A stretch of DNA of 64,000 nt. Source: Taenia hydatigena (lineage: Eukaryota > Platyhelminthes > Cestoda > Cyclophyllidea > Taeniidae). Below are positions 10,191-23,122 of the stretch, one piece after another. The notes under the pieces were generated by a model. The model was not told where the DNA came from, did no database searches, and was given only the letters and a program-made list of their open reading frames with translations. The position numbers and the translations under genes are program-made. Where the stretch lies: the NCBI GenBank assembly GCA_036345935.2, contig JADWOT020000515.1, positions 39,320-103,319 on the forward strand. The letters run 5' to 3'. Positions within the stretch are counted from its first letter, which is position 1. Every line of letters starts with the position of its first letter.

Positions 10191-12083
10191 ACACCTTAAA
10201 ACAGCCAAACATACAGTACAGAAAACAGCAAACGAAAAGCTCGAGCTGACCTTTGATTTCGAGTGGTATTTTGAGAAAACTGGCCAACTTAGCATTTTAA
10301 ATCGAACTAACTTTTGCATAACTAAATTGCGCAACATCTACTCGGCTAAGACCCTATATTTTTGATGCTTACTACGCTTATGATACATAGAACGCATAGT
10401 TAAGGGTAGGCTATTTTATATGCTAATTTACAAAAGGTATTAATGTGCGCAAGTATATCTGCTTTATCCGTAGAATTCTGTAATAGCGATCGTTTAACTA
10501 AATAAAAGAAATTAAATCGGCTTGTTAATACATTTTAATATTATTTTATAATGACATAAACTTATTGCGTTTACTTCTTATATGGGACTCTTTTAAGGCG
10601 GCTAGCTTGAAATTCGCATTCGTGTGCATCCGCAGATGCGTTTAGGTGGGCTCGCGTTTTATTTTGGGAGGCCTTGTTTGCGTAAATTTTGGAAAATCTC
10701 AGCGAGCTTTTGGCTGCACATGGTATGAACAACGTTTTGAACCATTAATTCCGCAGAAATTTGTTTCTGGCTGAGTATCATATGCTGAGAACGAAGGTAT
10801 CACCTAACAGCACTGAATGCTACGCTACCCGTTCCTCACATACAGATGGATTACGGTTATACCGGCTTTCGGTGCGTTTCTCTGCAATAATGGACTTGGT
10901 GTGCGTTTTTTGTACACTGAGTTTTTTTCCAGTTTGTCGTAGGTTCTTTTATGCTTTATGCATGGTGAATTGTGGATTACTTCCATTGCAGTGCTATTCG
11001 TGTCTGTAGCACATATATCGAGGGCACAGGACACTTTGCAATTTCATCGTTAACTAATTTAGTGACCCTCATTTAGTGTTGATATCATCTTCCCGAAATG
11101 TGTTGCATAGGGCCTCAATATGAGTCGGTGTTTGAGGTGGAACCAGAAGCAAAAGACTGGCTACATGGAAGCCTGTAATTGGTTGCTTGGAAATATTTGC
11201 GCCCTGCTGCGATCTTGAACGCTTACTTTTCGAAGTATTATTTGTTGATTACGCACGCATGTTTCAGCTTTGCAGTGTGTTGGAATTTCACCCCTCGACC
11301 TTTTTTCTTTTAAGATACGATGGGCTTACAATGGCTGTGGACCGGCATTTGACGAGTCCGTGGGATAATGGAAAATGGTGTGCCTCCTTGGTCTTGTGAT
11401 GTGCATCACGTCATGAGCAATGCCTGCGTGGTTAATGGCATTACGACAGGTGTCTCCTCCTTTGTCACGAGCATTGGACAATCACATGGACGCAAGCTGA
11501 ATTGATGAGACAAATGTGAGATTAAAGTTGACATGATAGGAAAGCTTGTTGTGTCGTCGAAAAGGGGATGGGGAATTGCGGCGGTGATTGTTAACCCTGA
11601 AAAGAGGAGAAAAAGGGTAGGTGCTACAGAGCTTTTCGAGCTATAGTTCAAGCACTTATCGACTTCGGGGTTAATGTTCCTTTTTTGTTTTACCATTTAT
11701 TTCTCATTACGTACAGGTGTGTTTTATGTTGTTTCCAGGTCATCCATTTGTAACGCGTAAAACTTATTTGCTTGTGTACGCACGAAGTTTCTTCTTTCTG
11801 TTGGGTGAGATTCATGGGGAAAGATTGGGCAAGTTTTCGTTGTTCGTGAACAATACCTTCACGCTTGTTCGTTGTGCTGAACAATTGTGGAATGGATACG
11901 TTTGGGTTGCCCTGGTGGTTCGTTAGATGGCGCATTATTTCAAAAGGAGAGATTACAGCGAATGAGGCCTCATTTGTCGTACAACTTGGAAAAAGTCTAC
12001 CACGTGCTTGGCTTTACTCGGTGTTAAGGTCATTGCAGGCCCAAAGTATGGAGTGAAATTTTCTTCCTTGGGGCCTTTTGTAA
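10191..12083. other. No supported gene
   Basis: An AT-rich stretch to about 10.75 kb gives way to a GT-rich plus strand with several 60-80 codon plus frames (10761-11009, 11187-11399, 11717-12056). None has convincing splice sites or a known motif. The base composition resembles the following ORF region, so this may be the 5' part of one decayed element. Confidence 0.4.
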
Positions 12084-12587
12084 GAAGCGTTAGGTTGTTT
12101 AGCTAGCAGCACCAGGTGTCGATTTTGTCTTCGAAATTTGCACACTGCGCATGGTATTCGTCAGCACAGCATTTCTGTGTTAAATGGCCTCTCATCAATG
12201 GCAGATCGTGATAGTGAGCAGCCTTACCGGCCGATATCTGCTCCCCTGCCGGCCGGTTATGGATCACTTCTTAACAACATCACGGACTCATCGGGCTGTC
12301 AACAGCATGCATCGCTGCCGTTGGTGGCGATGGCAAATGGGAACGCGGACGTAGGAGCCGACCCATAGGCAACCACTGAGATTGCACCAAGCGCCTTTGA
12401 ACTCGTCACTATCGTTGTTGGCAGCTGTGATGTTGCAGTCATTCGGCCTACCAATCCTACCGAAAGTTCCTTTGCCCAGTGTGGTCTAATCATTCACTCC
12501 GAACATGAGGTGCGGCTTTGTGCTTGGAGGACTTATGAACGACTGAGTACGGTGCGTGAGTGCCACGCGAGAGCAAAACAAGAGTGA
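12084..12587 (+). pseudogene. Decayed ORF with finger-like motif and one TAG
   Basis: One frame stays open for 94 codons, is interrupted by TAG at 12366-12368, then continues open for 72 more codons to TGA 12585-12587. Near its start it encodes a C-x2-C-x12-H arrangement (CRFCLRNLHTAHGIRQH). This recalls the N-terminal zinc fingers of some non-LTR retrotransposons, but a second histidine is missing. Later parts are protein-like (SEQPYRPISAPLPAGYG; FAQCGLIIHSEHEVRL). GC content is above the flanks. Most likely this is a mutated mobile-element ORF; a cellular pseudogene is the alternative. No reverse-transcriptase motif was seen downstream. Confidence 0.45.
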
Positions 12588-15090
12588 ACTCGCAACTTTG
12601 TGAGCATGTCAAATACGTTGAATTATATGTTGTTGTCCCATGATTATTCGTTTTGCATGTTCGTTTTTACACTAAGATGCTAAGGTTTTGCCGCTTTTGC
12701 CGCTATGGTATGAGATGAAGCCGATATCAAATGAGTATGCAATAATTGGGAGGGCGGTTATATTATGATCGTTTGCCTGATGTTTGGGGCTTAAGGCGTA
12801 AGTTATTGGCCCGTATCCTTGCATGGGTAACTTTCTAGAGGCATGTTCAATGACGTCCACGTGTGATTGCTGCAGTGAATAGGATGACTCTTCAGGCGAG
12901 ATTAGTTTGTGAGCGAAAAGTAAAATTTCCAACGACTTCATGCTCCGCTTGTCTCTGCAGATTCCTACCTACGCAGCTTATGCGACATGAGGCTGTGCGA
13001 TTTAAGGATTCTTTTGCGTGTTAACGGTCATCTGGTAGTCGATGGTATTGAGTGTAGTTCTGTTATCTGAGACAAGTGGTTGGGCTTGTCTTAGCAGGTT
13101 TGCGATGTGACAGTAGATTTCGGACTGGTAACCATTATCAAGTCTTAATTGTTCTTTCACCAGCTGTCGTGGTATCGCATCATTGGCAGGCGTTTGACCT
13201 TTCGCTTTTGGGCCCTTATTTCCTCCACTGGTCTTGGACACGTGTGATGGCTAGCGCTTACACCATAGAAGATGGGGGGACTGACGACGCAGTACTCTTG
13301 CCGGGGAGTGCATGGAGGACGGTACTAAACAAGGCAAAGACGGTGGTGCAATGCGCCAGTTGTTTGTTAGGTGGCAGATTTTAGTGATAGGTCCACCTAT
13401 TTGCCACGTCGGTTTACCTTGATGGAGTGGGTCGTTGGCGTTAGATACATGTGTATGTATTCTATCAGAGTATGACGTCTCTTCGTATGCGGGGAGGAGA
13501 AAAGTTGAGGGCGCTGCAGTGCGCATGTATGAATTGGTGATGGAGATGTTCTATTGCGCAACCGCGGCCCATTTTTATGATCAAATGAGAGCTGCGGCAT
13601 TTTTTCCCACAGCAGATGTGAAAGTGTTTTAATTTTGTTGGGTTGCAGTTCACTGACGTGAGTGGAGTGCACTTCGAAGTGTCGTCCCCATTTGGTACTC
13701 CAACCCTACTGCTAAGTGTGCCGCGTAAGTCAAAAGTGAGGTGCTACTACTTAGCCTTGAAAATAGCTTTGGAAGGTGGTGAGCGCGCATCTTGTAGGTG
13801 GTCGGGTGTGTATGAGGAGGAAGGGTTGTGTTTAAGGAGAAGAAAATAAGGTATTTCCAACTATTCTGTGCAGGGGCGTATTTGGCAAGAAGGCGTCATG
13901 CTGTCAGTTCAGCACGCAGTATCTTTAAATGGATGTGACGGCTAGCACCATGATTAAGCAACCACGTGGATTTGAATAGCATGGTGAACAAAATGGTCAG
14001 ATGAGATGGAGGCTGTGGTAGGCGGCCATATCGTTGAATGGATTCAAGTTACATCTGTTAGTGTGTCTGAAGTCCTTTGCGTCGTGTCTTTGCCTTGTCG
14101 ACAGAACAGTGAAGTCTCCCTCTGATTGTTTACGTTTGTCTTTAAACATAGTAGGGTCGTTTGATACACGTTACAATGCAAGTGGACTAAAGAATCGCCA
14201 GATAAGAAGTATTCTGAAAAGCTTTTCTATGGGGCTGGACTCGTATCAAGTAGAGTAGGCACTGGCATAAATTTAGTAGCTGCCTTCTGGATTCTAGGAA
14301 CTTATGTTGTTAAGGTAGACAGAAAATTTTGAAAAAAAAACGTTTTCACATCCTTATAATGGTTAAGTATTGGGCGAATTATTTAAAGATAAATGCATGG
14401 AGTTGCATTGTTTTATGAGCTGAAGGCAAGCAAAGGAAGTCTACGTGATGTTATTACTTGTAAAGTTTGATGCAAAGTAATATATTAAAATTGGATGAAA
14501 ACAAACTGGCGTTGTTTCTTTGTTACTTTACAGTAAAGAACCTTGTCCCTAATTATGATAACGTCGGCGACCTTGAGAATATCATAATGTCATGCTGATA
14601 GGACGCAATCGCGAAGCAAACGTGGGCAATAAAAAGAAAACTATGCATATGCGGAGTGAGAGCCAAATGGGTTTAAAAACAGAAATGCTAAAGCACAATA
14701 TTGAAACCTTTGCCAAATAATGTTCGGAAAGCAGTTTAGTATTTGTAGCGTGGATAATAATGATGCGGTGCAATGGAGAGAGAGGATTGTAGAAAATAAG
14801 TGCGGTAGTTTGGGAAATGCGGCGAAGATATGAAGGAATAGGGGATGAGTATGTAAAAAGCTAACAACATATGCTTGCTTTAGACCAGCATCTGGAAGGA
14901 ATAGGCTGACTACCAAACGAGGAATAAACATGCACATTTGCAGGAAACTGGGATTGACATAGAGTCTACTTTATGAAAAGAAGGAGAACGATGAAGAGTC
15001 CATTGTTATGGATGATTTGATAGGCTTGAAAGGAGAAAGAAAAGGAGATGAGGAAGAGGAGGAGAATTTCACCCCTATAACCTTATGTTT
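12588..15090. other. Probable decayed element, no supported gene
   Basis: Plus-strand frames at 13076-13384, 13435-13632 and 13643-13849 follow one another in different phases in GC-richer sequence. They look like fragments of one frameshifted ORF with no recognisable domain. 14.3-15.1 kb is AT-rich with a purine-rich tract near 15.0 kb. Confidence 0.35.
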
Positions 15091-15099
15091 CAAGGACTG

Positions 15100-16190
15100 C
15101 TGTAGCGTCCCGAGACTTTCTTGAAAGCAAAATAAGACATAATACTAATGTAATACTTATGTTCTTTAAGTGTGCTTTGTAGGCCAGAGGAAGGAAAACA
15201 ATTTGAACCTAGGCCTCGCTATAATATCTCACTCCTATAATAAATGTGTCGAAGCGTGTTCCGACTTTTAATAACAAGGGCGACCAGAAGGAAGAGGAGG
15301 AATTCTCTACAACTAGGACTGAATGCATGCATATTCAGCAAGCAGAAGGAACAGACCCGCTGGAATGGCTTGGAGGCCAGCCTACCTTGCGAAGGCGACA
15401 TGGCCGCCTAAAGGACCGTAATCGAAACCGGCAGTCAAGCACACAAAGCATTACATAGCTCTTCTCTTAATTTGAGCGTCGTCTCCGACACTTCCCTTAG
15501 TAAGCCTCCCACGCTAACCATCACAACGTAATGAGTACTGGAAGAAACACCCACGGACTAACAGTGCCATTCATCGAAATTGGAACGCAACTGAGGAGGC
15601 GCTAGACCACAATGTCACCGATCCATACTGGCACCTCGACTGAACTTAGAGTTGGGTCTAGTTTGGGAACTAAATTTGGAGAAAGAGGTTGTGCGGGGCA
15701 TCAGCTTGTCCGTGGGGAGACATCAGTACATCGGTCCCCTTAAGTAGGTGCATTAGAGAAATCTCTGCAGTGAAACTTTCGCAGTTCATTCACAGGCAGT
15801 GTCGCTTCAGTTGCTAGTAGCTTTCTCGCAAAACACGAGGATGGGTTAGTTGCCAAAGGAGGATGCAGTCCCAGCCATTCTGTTATGTGGTGACAGAGAT
15901 TTCCACACCTGCAGCACATGCACTTCATTCGCACAGCAAAAGTTTGGCGGAAGCGGCATAGATTGGGATTGAAACTTATTGCAGTTGAAAACCACCCTCC
16001 GCTGCTACCAACGTAGCGTCTCAAGACTTCCTTAAAGGTAAAAGAAGGCAAAATACGAGGCCAGAATATATGTATTCAACAGACGGAGGAAAGGGGGCTG
16101 CTTGGCATGGCCTGGAGATCAGCTTGCTCGGCTAGGGCTAAACGACCACTTAAGCGACTGCAAACAAAACCGGCTGTCAAACAAGCAATG
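15100..16190 (+). repeat. Dispersed repeat R3, copies 2 and 3 in tandem
   Basis: Two related copies lie in the same orientation, about 15100-15460 and 15770-16190. Both contain a tagcgtc(c/t)c(g/a)agactt block, a ggcatgg/ggaatgg block followed by ccagc or atcagc, and a tail with accggcagtcaa / accggctgtcaa. The first copy additionally has tgctttgtaggccag, also present at 57.96 kb. Indels separate them. Confidence 0.6.
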
Positions 16191-16249
16191 GACCATCATA
16201 CCCGCAGTGGAGCTGGAGTATTTTATTTCCAGATTTGAAGAAGAATCGA

Positions 16250-18240
16250 TCTTTGAAATGAGTAAATAAGAGACATTGTTGTCATACCCAAATTAAAGAC
16301 AAATTAAAAATGCGAATAAATTAAAATTTTTACAAAACATGGGCGCATTCATGCAATAACGGTAGATTTCTATTAAAAAATGTCTACGAATTACTCATTT
16401 AGCCGTGTATAAATCACGCATCTTTTGGAAATTAAAACAAATTAACATGATACTTGCAATATCTGAGGCACAAGTTTACTGCAGATCGCATGTTTTCTAA
16501 GCAAAACAAGATTCTGACTTAAGTAATTCGCTTAGCATTTTCAAGGTCACTGGCGGTAACCGCTTCTTGCTTCGTTAGTATCTTGCATCCGTTGATACGC
16601 TTAAATGCCATGATTTTGTTAAAAATGGGCCATATTTATTGAAAGTTTATCTGAAATACTAAAAATCGCTCAATGAAAATGACCATGAGGGATATGAGTT
16701 TTTACAAAGTTGAATCGCATCTGACAGGAGCATAAGTTGCTAAGCAGGGACTCTTTGGCGATTACTTCAGAAACTGAATGCTGCCTTTGGCATTACGCCG
16801 CACTTAATTTAGGTAAGAAGGAATTACACTTTATGGCTTCCTATCATGTCCTCCACGGGAATTGTTAACAATAGCTATTTGCCAGATAATTCAGCTTCAG
16901 CCCTTGCTCTCAAATGTTAATAATTAATGTGCGGTAACATTGCTTTATACGAATCACTGCAAAGCCTAAACCTGTAGGTTGCATCTCGAATGCTAAGCGT
17001 TTTGAGTTTTTACACCTAGAAGTTGGTAGTTTGAAGTCTTAGAGGCAAGGATAGTGAAGAATTTAATCACGGTATACCTGCTTGCAGCGAATCGCCATTA
17101 GAGAACAAGATCCAAATGATATTCGGTTCTGACTAGGGGTTTAGCCTGGTGCATTTACAAAGCAGTGTGTTTTCAATAAAGCGGCAAATCAAGTTAAGTA
17201 AACTATGCTTTTTATATTCCTTACTTTGATCTTGAAATGAGTTTATCAGGACTCCAGCTAAAGGCTTACTGCCAGGTCAGTATCTCAGGTCTCCTTCAAA
17301 AATATAACATTTTGTGTCATGCAATTGGACAAAGACTGTAATATAACGGAAAACCGGTATTTAACTACTCCAAACCAAATATTAGGTCAAGTCCGTTCCG
17401 GTGAAGTGCAGTCCAATTGTAAGAAAGTTGATACCTAGAAATGACCACAATGCAGCGTGAATAAATTCAATGCAAAACTGAGGTTTCTCTGCAAATATTC
17501 GACTTTGTACTTTGCTCTATATTCCATCTTTGATTGCTATGATATTTTTCATGTTATGCAATAGAGACTTAGATCTGGCCCATAAACAAGAGGCCTAGTT
17601 GGCAAAGAAAGCTAGTAAAGCACAAGCACATATAGCCATGTCATATTCTGTCTGTTTAGATCTGGACGCGACCAGAATTGTACCATGGCAGCTTATTTTA
17701 CAAAGCTATTATTTGCGGTATTAAATTGTAAAACCAGGGTTTGGCCAATGATTAGAGACAAAATTCTGTCCTTCTGTGACAAGAATTGATTTCAATTTGG
17801 GATCAGATGCACATTTTGTTCTATAAATACTTTTAGCAGAGATATAGGGTGAAATTCTTTTTCTCCTTCTTTAGACCTTAAATCAATTAGAATTAGGAAT
17901 CAGCAGCTAATTACCCTCCGCAAGAGATAGCGGCGGTTCCTGTTTTAAAATCGGACAAGTTAGGTGTTGCGGGTGATTAGGGTCTTTATTTTGAAAAAGA
18001 AAGCTGAGCGACTGCAAGTATAGAGATGCGCTCATTTTTATCGGATTGGACCAAATATTTCACACAATTTGGAATCAGCAGCTTGTTTCTGCTTGTAAAT
18101 TCTTGCGGCATTTCTTGTTATAGAATCTGGCAATGCAATCGTGGCCAAATTGCAAATAGCCTATATTGGCTAAATATAGAGAAAGGAGAAAGGAAGGCAT
18201 GTGCACTGATGGCAAAGATAAACTGATTAAGATTTAAACA
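16250..18240 (-). repeat. Dispersed repeat R1, reversed copy
   Basis: Reverse-complemented, 16525-16580 matches the R1 tail (ggtcactggcggtaac is the complement of the gttaccgccagtgacc core). 17580-17610 matches the R1 unit core (ggcaaagaaagct). A second possible core lies near 18000 (gaaaaagaaagctg). The order of tail and units is inverted relative to 4.5-6.6 kb, as expected for an inverted copy. No coding capacity was recognised. Confidence 0.55.
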
Positions 18241-18879
18241 GTGACGATGCGGAGGTGTGAGAATATAGGACAAAGGAAGGAAAGTCAGTTAGATCCAATC
18301 AGGCAGTGCATTTTTAAGAAGATGGAGCAGAAAATATGTTTAATGGTTCTCGGTCATTTTTCTTCCCTCTTTATCGTTTGCAGCATTGTAAGTAATTCAC
18401 TTCTTCCACGCTTGCTCTTGCTTTCTCGTTCTTCTTATCCACGATTTATCCGTGTGCCGCTCTCACGCAAGTTCGCTATTTCGCCATATTTACTACTCTT
18501 AACCAAAGTCTTCTCTTCATTTCAGTGTTATTGGAAGGACGTAGGGATTATGTGTAGACGTAATGTCACTGCCAGAATCATTTACTCGCAGCCTCCGTCC
18601 CTCCCTTTCTTACCCGTTCGTGCACTTAAACAACTATTGATGGTGAAGCAAGCTTCTACGCGGTGCTTCCCACATGGAAGGTAAAAATAGCAACTTATTT
18701 CTTAAAATCCCTATCAATTTATACAATCATGCTAAAGGGTATGGAAAATAGGGAGAGGATTTGTCGCTAATTAAGAAAACGTTAAAGAAGCCTTAAAAGC
18801 TATCTCCTACATCACTTTCTGATCCATGATTGGAGAAGCGTCAACAGAGAGGTCATATACACATCTATATGCGCGGCAG

Positions 18880-20107
18880 CAGCATCACAGCCTTGTCATT
18901 TGACTCCAAACAACCCTATGCAACCCGTTCCCGCGCCTACTTATTTGTTGACTTTACGAACGACTGCGTTGAGGTCAATTTAGTGGCTTGTTCTCCTGGC
19001 ATCATTTCGATTTTCCAAGTCGGCTTTCAATAGTAAGTATATCCAGGTAAATCGCCATCTTCAACCAGCATTCTCTCGTGTTCATTGCATGCTGCACTCA
19101 GCGGAAAAATTTTACCATAACGACCACATCCAAGTACAGTTTTGCATATTTGGGCGGGGTTGGAGTGTCGCATTCGGCCTAACTACATCTTCACTGGCAC
19201 AGTCTTGTGGGTCCAGGCCCACCTGGTATGAATTCTGTCATCTCTGGGCAACACACTTCGGCAAAATCATGGCCACAAGTGTGTAAGGCTCAACTCACAT
19301 TGTAGAACTGCATCTGCACTGTAACAGATTGGGCGCAACCGCCTGTCTGGATGCAAGTAAAAAACGTCACAACTGACGCGTTGAGATGCTTTGGGTTAAG
19401 CCTAGGGGCACGGGATCGGAGCATGGAGCGCTCCGTTTGATGCAATATGTGATAGCAAATTTGTAGCGTGGGCAGCCCAACTAAACAAACACTGAAGCAT
19501 GGCTGACATGCTAATTAGCCGGGCAGCATATCAATTGTACGCAACTTTAGGGTGTCTTTTAGTGCTTATGACTGATAACGATGCAAGTGCTAATGCAGAT
19601 GTAAGGCGCCTAAATTGAGCCCATATCTGTCCTGTGGCATCTTTCTTTCAGCTTGGCCATGGTGGGTATGTTTTCTTTTCTCCTCTCTTTGCCTCGTTGT
19701 GGAAATCCTTGCGTGACACCTCTCTGTTACACTTTTGGAGCCAAATCATCACCCAGATCTTACACGGAACGGCGGAATTGGATTTTAGAAAAGGCTTTGT
19801 TGTTTCCACGGCCAGACACCAATCACCTTTCCCTTGCTCTACACCCCACAGCATTGTTTATTAATTTGATGTAAGGCTTTGCCATCTTTAACTTCTTAGG
19901 CCTTTGGTTAAGTGAGTGGGTGTCAGGGAAGTGGCATTCGATGAAATCCAGTGGCACAGTCGCACTATTGCTTTCTCCATACAAACAGTTAAGCGTGGAT
20001 CAGCAATCGAGATGCAACGGATGTCCGTTTTTCTGTCATGCCATGAAGAAATCCAGTAGATGGAAGCATAAACTTAAGCACTGCCTCTGCAAAATAACGA
20101 GGACGAG
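18880..20107 (+). CDS. Plus-strand exon cluster, unrecognised gene or pseudogene
   Basis: Four plus-strand intervals have acceptable splice sites and protein-like frames. 18880-19032 has donor CAATA|gtaagt and the piece SRAYLFVDFTNDCVEVNLVA. 19102-19282 has acceptor tgctgcactcag and donor GTGT|gtaagg. 19652-19870 has strong acceptor catctttctttcag and donor TTGAT|gtaagg. 19900-20107 has acceptor taacttcttag and donor CGAG|gtagct. The second and third join in phase. The first-to-second and third-to-fourth joins do not keep their best frames, so an exon boundary is wrong, an exon is missing, or the gene is decayed. No family was recognised. Confidence 0.35.
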
Positions 20108-21999
20108 GTAGCTCTCTCTAGTCAATTGTTAACGCATGTTACCTACGGTCTCAACTATTATGCCATAACACCCTTCACGAAGGAAATATGCGCCCCTAAA
20201 AATGGACCCTCATCGTGACTCCGAAGGTGTCAACAGTGTCGGAATGACATCTAACGCCGACTGTTGCAAAGAGAATGTACGTGGTAGGAGGAGAGAGGAC
20301 CAAGGTTTGAGCAAGGTCGAAGTATTTGCAGCAGTGTGCACTAATATAACAAAGTAGAATTCAAAGGAAAACCGACTCATTACAGGAATGCACATAAAAG
20401 ATTGGAATAGTGAAGAACATCAAAAAAATGAAAGGCTAAGCTAAGATACCTTTGACGTATTTATTCCTCTTAGTTTTCAATAAATTTGCGATTGTGAGAA
20501 GAAGGAAACATTCTGCGTAAGGAAAATGGACGCAACAAACATTGCGTGAAAAAAATTGACTGCCTTGAGAGTACTGGATGGCGGATGTGTTGCATGAGGC
20601 TGATCAATGACATTTAGTAAATTTATTCGTTGTTGTGCTTATAAGAAGAATTCACAAGCAGCAGGAAAGCAAGTAACCCCCTATTTGAAGTGAGATCGAA
20701 GAGGCCTTCTCACTTTGTCAACTGCTGATCGTGAATCATGACTGGCAGCAACTTCACTCAAGCTCATTTCTAACTGCGAGCCTGGCATTTTTAAATGACG
20801 CTGACGTGAAGTTGGAATAGAAAGTCGTCCCCGGCTTTATACATCTTGTTCCAGAATAATTATGCACCGCGTGCCTTAGCGCTGCCGCTTTTTGTGCATG
20901 TCATGCACTCAGGAATTTGAAATCTTGTTGAAAAGCACAAACCTGATACATTCTTTGCACTGCCTTCGTATATGTTCATTTTGGTGCTAATAGTCAAGTT
21001 TTCTTACACACAGGACCTTTGATTTGGACTACAAGGATCATTCAAAACGAATGAGAATCCCAAATTTACAATCATAAAAGGAGAATCTGTCGTAGCACCA
21101 AATACACTTCATGAACCAGCATAATCGAAGCAAGGATAACCTGTGCCAATTCGCACCCTTCTATTGGTTCCATTCTATGCTGCTTTACTTCACATTTAGA
21201 GAATATTTAAAGCTATGCCGAATAAAGCGGGTCATTCTGTTCAGATGTTAGACTAGGTAAGAAGCGCCTTCGGAACAGAGTTGGTTCGAACCGTCTCAAG
21301 CGAGTTGGCATTACCATTCGCTTTTAAATAGCAGACCAAGTGGGATGGTTAAAAAAATTAATCCCATCCCAATTTAAAAGCACAACCGTATGGCCTTGGC
21401 ATATGCTTATAAACTAAATTTTATTCCACCAACAGATTATTGCGCGATGGATAATTGTAGGCACAAAGTGCAATTGTTGCTAATCGTCAAAATGGTGAGG
21501 CTGAATAAAAGCGGCGTTGTCAACAGCGCCGTGAAATCTGTTGCCAAATTTGCAAGAGGTGGGAGCTATTGGGACTGACTGGTATCAGTATCAAAGCCCA
21601 TTTTAGTTCACCCCTCTTCCTTCATTTCCTGGATTTTAAGCCCCTTCATTGATTTGCCGATTAGTCACCTCTACCACGCTATCCACTAACTTCGACTGAC
21701 ACTTACATGCTTATTGAACTTTGCCAACCTCTCGCATGCCTTATGTGGGTGCACGCCATGGAAGGTCACCAAAATGACTGCCATTTGTACTCAACTGCAC
21801 GTAAGATGCTGCTCGGAATTTTTGTGCTATAAATATCTACCCCACTACCATGAAACGAAGACGCTGCCCCAACGAAAGGCTATAAATAATAATGAGTTCT
21901 GCAGTTCTTCAGCCCTTGCAAACAAAATAGCAAAGCCAACAAGTTTTGACCCATCACTAATCAGTCAGTTTGATTATCATTTAATGAAATTCCATTCGT
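20108..21999. other. No supported gene
   Basis: AT-rich, with one acceptor-like tract on the minus strand near 20.27 kb followed by only about 20 codons, and a 62-codon plus frame (21390-21578) lacking splice sites. No repeat partner was found inside the window. Confidence 0.4.
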
Positions 22000-22018
22000 G
22001 GTAGCCCTTAAAAAGACC
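22000..22018 (-). terminator. Histone-type 3' stem-loop remnant (H2A)
   Basis: On the minus strand, about 65 bp past the H2A-like homology, the sequence GGTCTTTTTAAGGGCTACCA is close to the animal histone-mRNA 3' stem-loop followed by ACCA (consensus form GGCTCTTTTCAGAGCC then ACC). The outer pairs are partly broken, as expected in a relic. Confidence 0.6.
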
Positions 22019-22082
22019 GCCGTCACATCTAGCAGTCAAGCACTTGTTCGGCCTATTCATTGCTGCCAATAGGCATCCCCAT

Positions 22083-22335
22083 CTGCTTAATAGCAGCACT
22101 GCCTGGATATCAGGAAGCACACCACCCTGCAAGATAATCACACCACCCAACAGCTTTTTCACCCACCTGCACTTGTGGGTTTTTAATTACAGATGGTGAT
22201 GAGGAATGACACATGCCATTTTTGGCTGCAAACTAGTCCAACTTCGTTACACGTCTCATTGACTCGTCGTCACCAGAGCCTGCCACAATTTTTTATCCCA
22301 TTCAACCTGCTGCACCTACCGTTGGGCTATGCTGC
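22083..22335 (-). pseudogene. Histone H2A pseudogene
   Basis: The minus-strand translation contains KLLGGVIILQGGVLPDIQAV, a near match to the H2A C-terminal docking region. Upstream is IPHHHL-stop-L, aligning with the family's IIPRHLQL. The glutamine codon is replaced by TAA (22187-22189), which breaks the gene. Still further upstream, degenerate traces of the YAERVGAGAP segment are visible near 22305-22331 with frame changes. After the docking region the frame drifts into unrelated residues. H2A is a core nucleosome subunit; this copy cannot encode it. A histone stem-loop remnant follows at 22000-22018. Confidence 0.82.
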
Positions 22336-23122
22336 AAAGCACCGATTTGTGATAGTGATGACCGCGATTATTGCTGAATTTGCGTCATCGGCGATGAATG
22401 TGAAGTAAAGTATGTGCTGGTTTGAGTGGTTTTGGCACTTTTGGTTATCAGTGCTCACACAACAGGGTGTCAAAGCGGAGTGAGTTGATGCCCTTAGCCT
22501 CCCTTGTGGAATGGCGATATGCAGACGATTGGGTGGATTGTCAGAGCCATATGGTATGAAGAATAACTTTTGCTATTGATGCCTGCCAAATCCATTTTGT
22601 CGTGTCAGAATCTGATATCCCGTTTTACAAATCTTGTTTTATTTGTAGTTTTGGAAAGCATGACAGTGAGCACTAGCCTGAGAACGCACAAGCCTAAAAA
22701 CAAAACATTCACAATTAAATACCTTTCCTCTCAACATTAATTACCTTAATGTCCAAATGCAGAGTAATGTAGCGTGAAGTGGGGTGTGGCCGAACATTCA
22801 GTGAGGAGTGGCGTAGGTTACCTTAATGAAGCACAACTTGACTTGGCGTAGAGTTAACTGACGAGGCGGAGAGAGTGTCTACTTTTACCACATATTAATA
22901 CTTTCACAGACATAACTCCCGCAACTTTTTTTGTCAATCGGCAACCGAAGAGCCGACTGCTGTTCTTTTTCGCTTAAGCTAATAAATAGACGCATAAATT
23001 ACATCCCGAACTATTGTCATGCTTCATGCCACTTTTATTTACCCTCTGCCAATTTACAGGGCTAGCACATCTCACCAAGCTCCACCCATCCCATAGCCAC
23101 CAGCGGCACTTGCAAAAGTGCC
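22336..23122. other. Spacer between divergent histone relics
   Basis: About 790 bp between the minus-strand H2A relic and the plus-strand H2B-like relic. In animal histone repeats this position holds the shared H2A/H2B promoter. I see no clear TATA pair or octamer here, and no other gene. Confidence 0.4.

Noticed and set aside
13251..13672. Overlapping 91-codon minus frames
   Set aside because: Mutually overlapping in different phases, no splice signals, and opposite to the likely coding strand of the decayed element.
18241..18684. 147-codon plus-strand frame, the longest in the window
   Set aside because: The middle is pyrimidine-rich intron-like sequence with internal acceptor-like sites. 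No motif, and no consistent exon could be cut from it.
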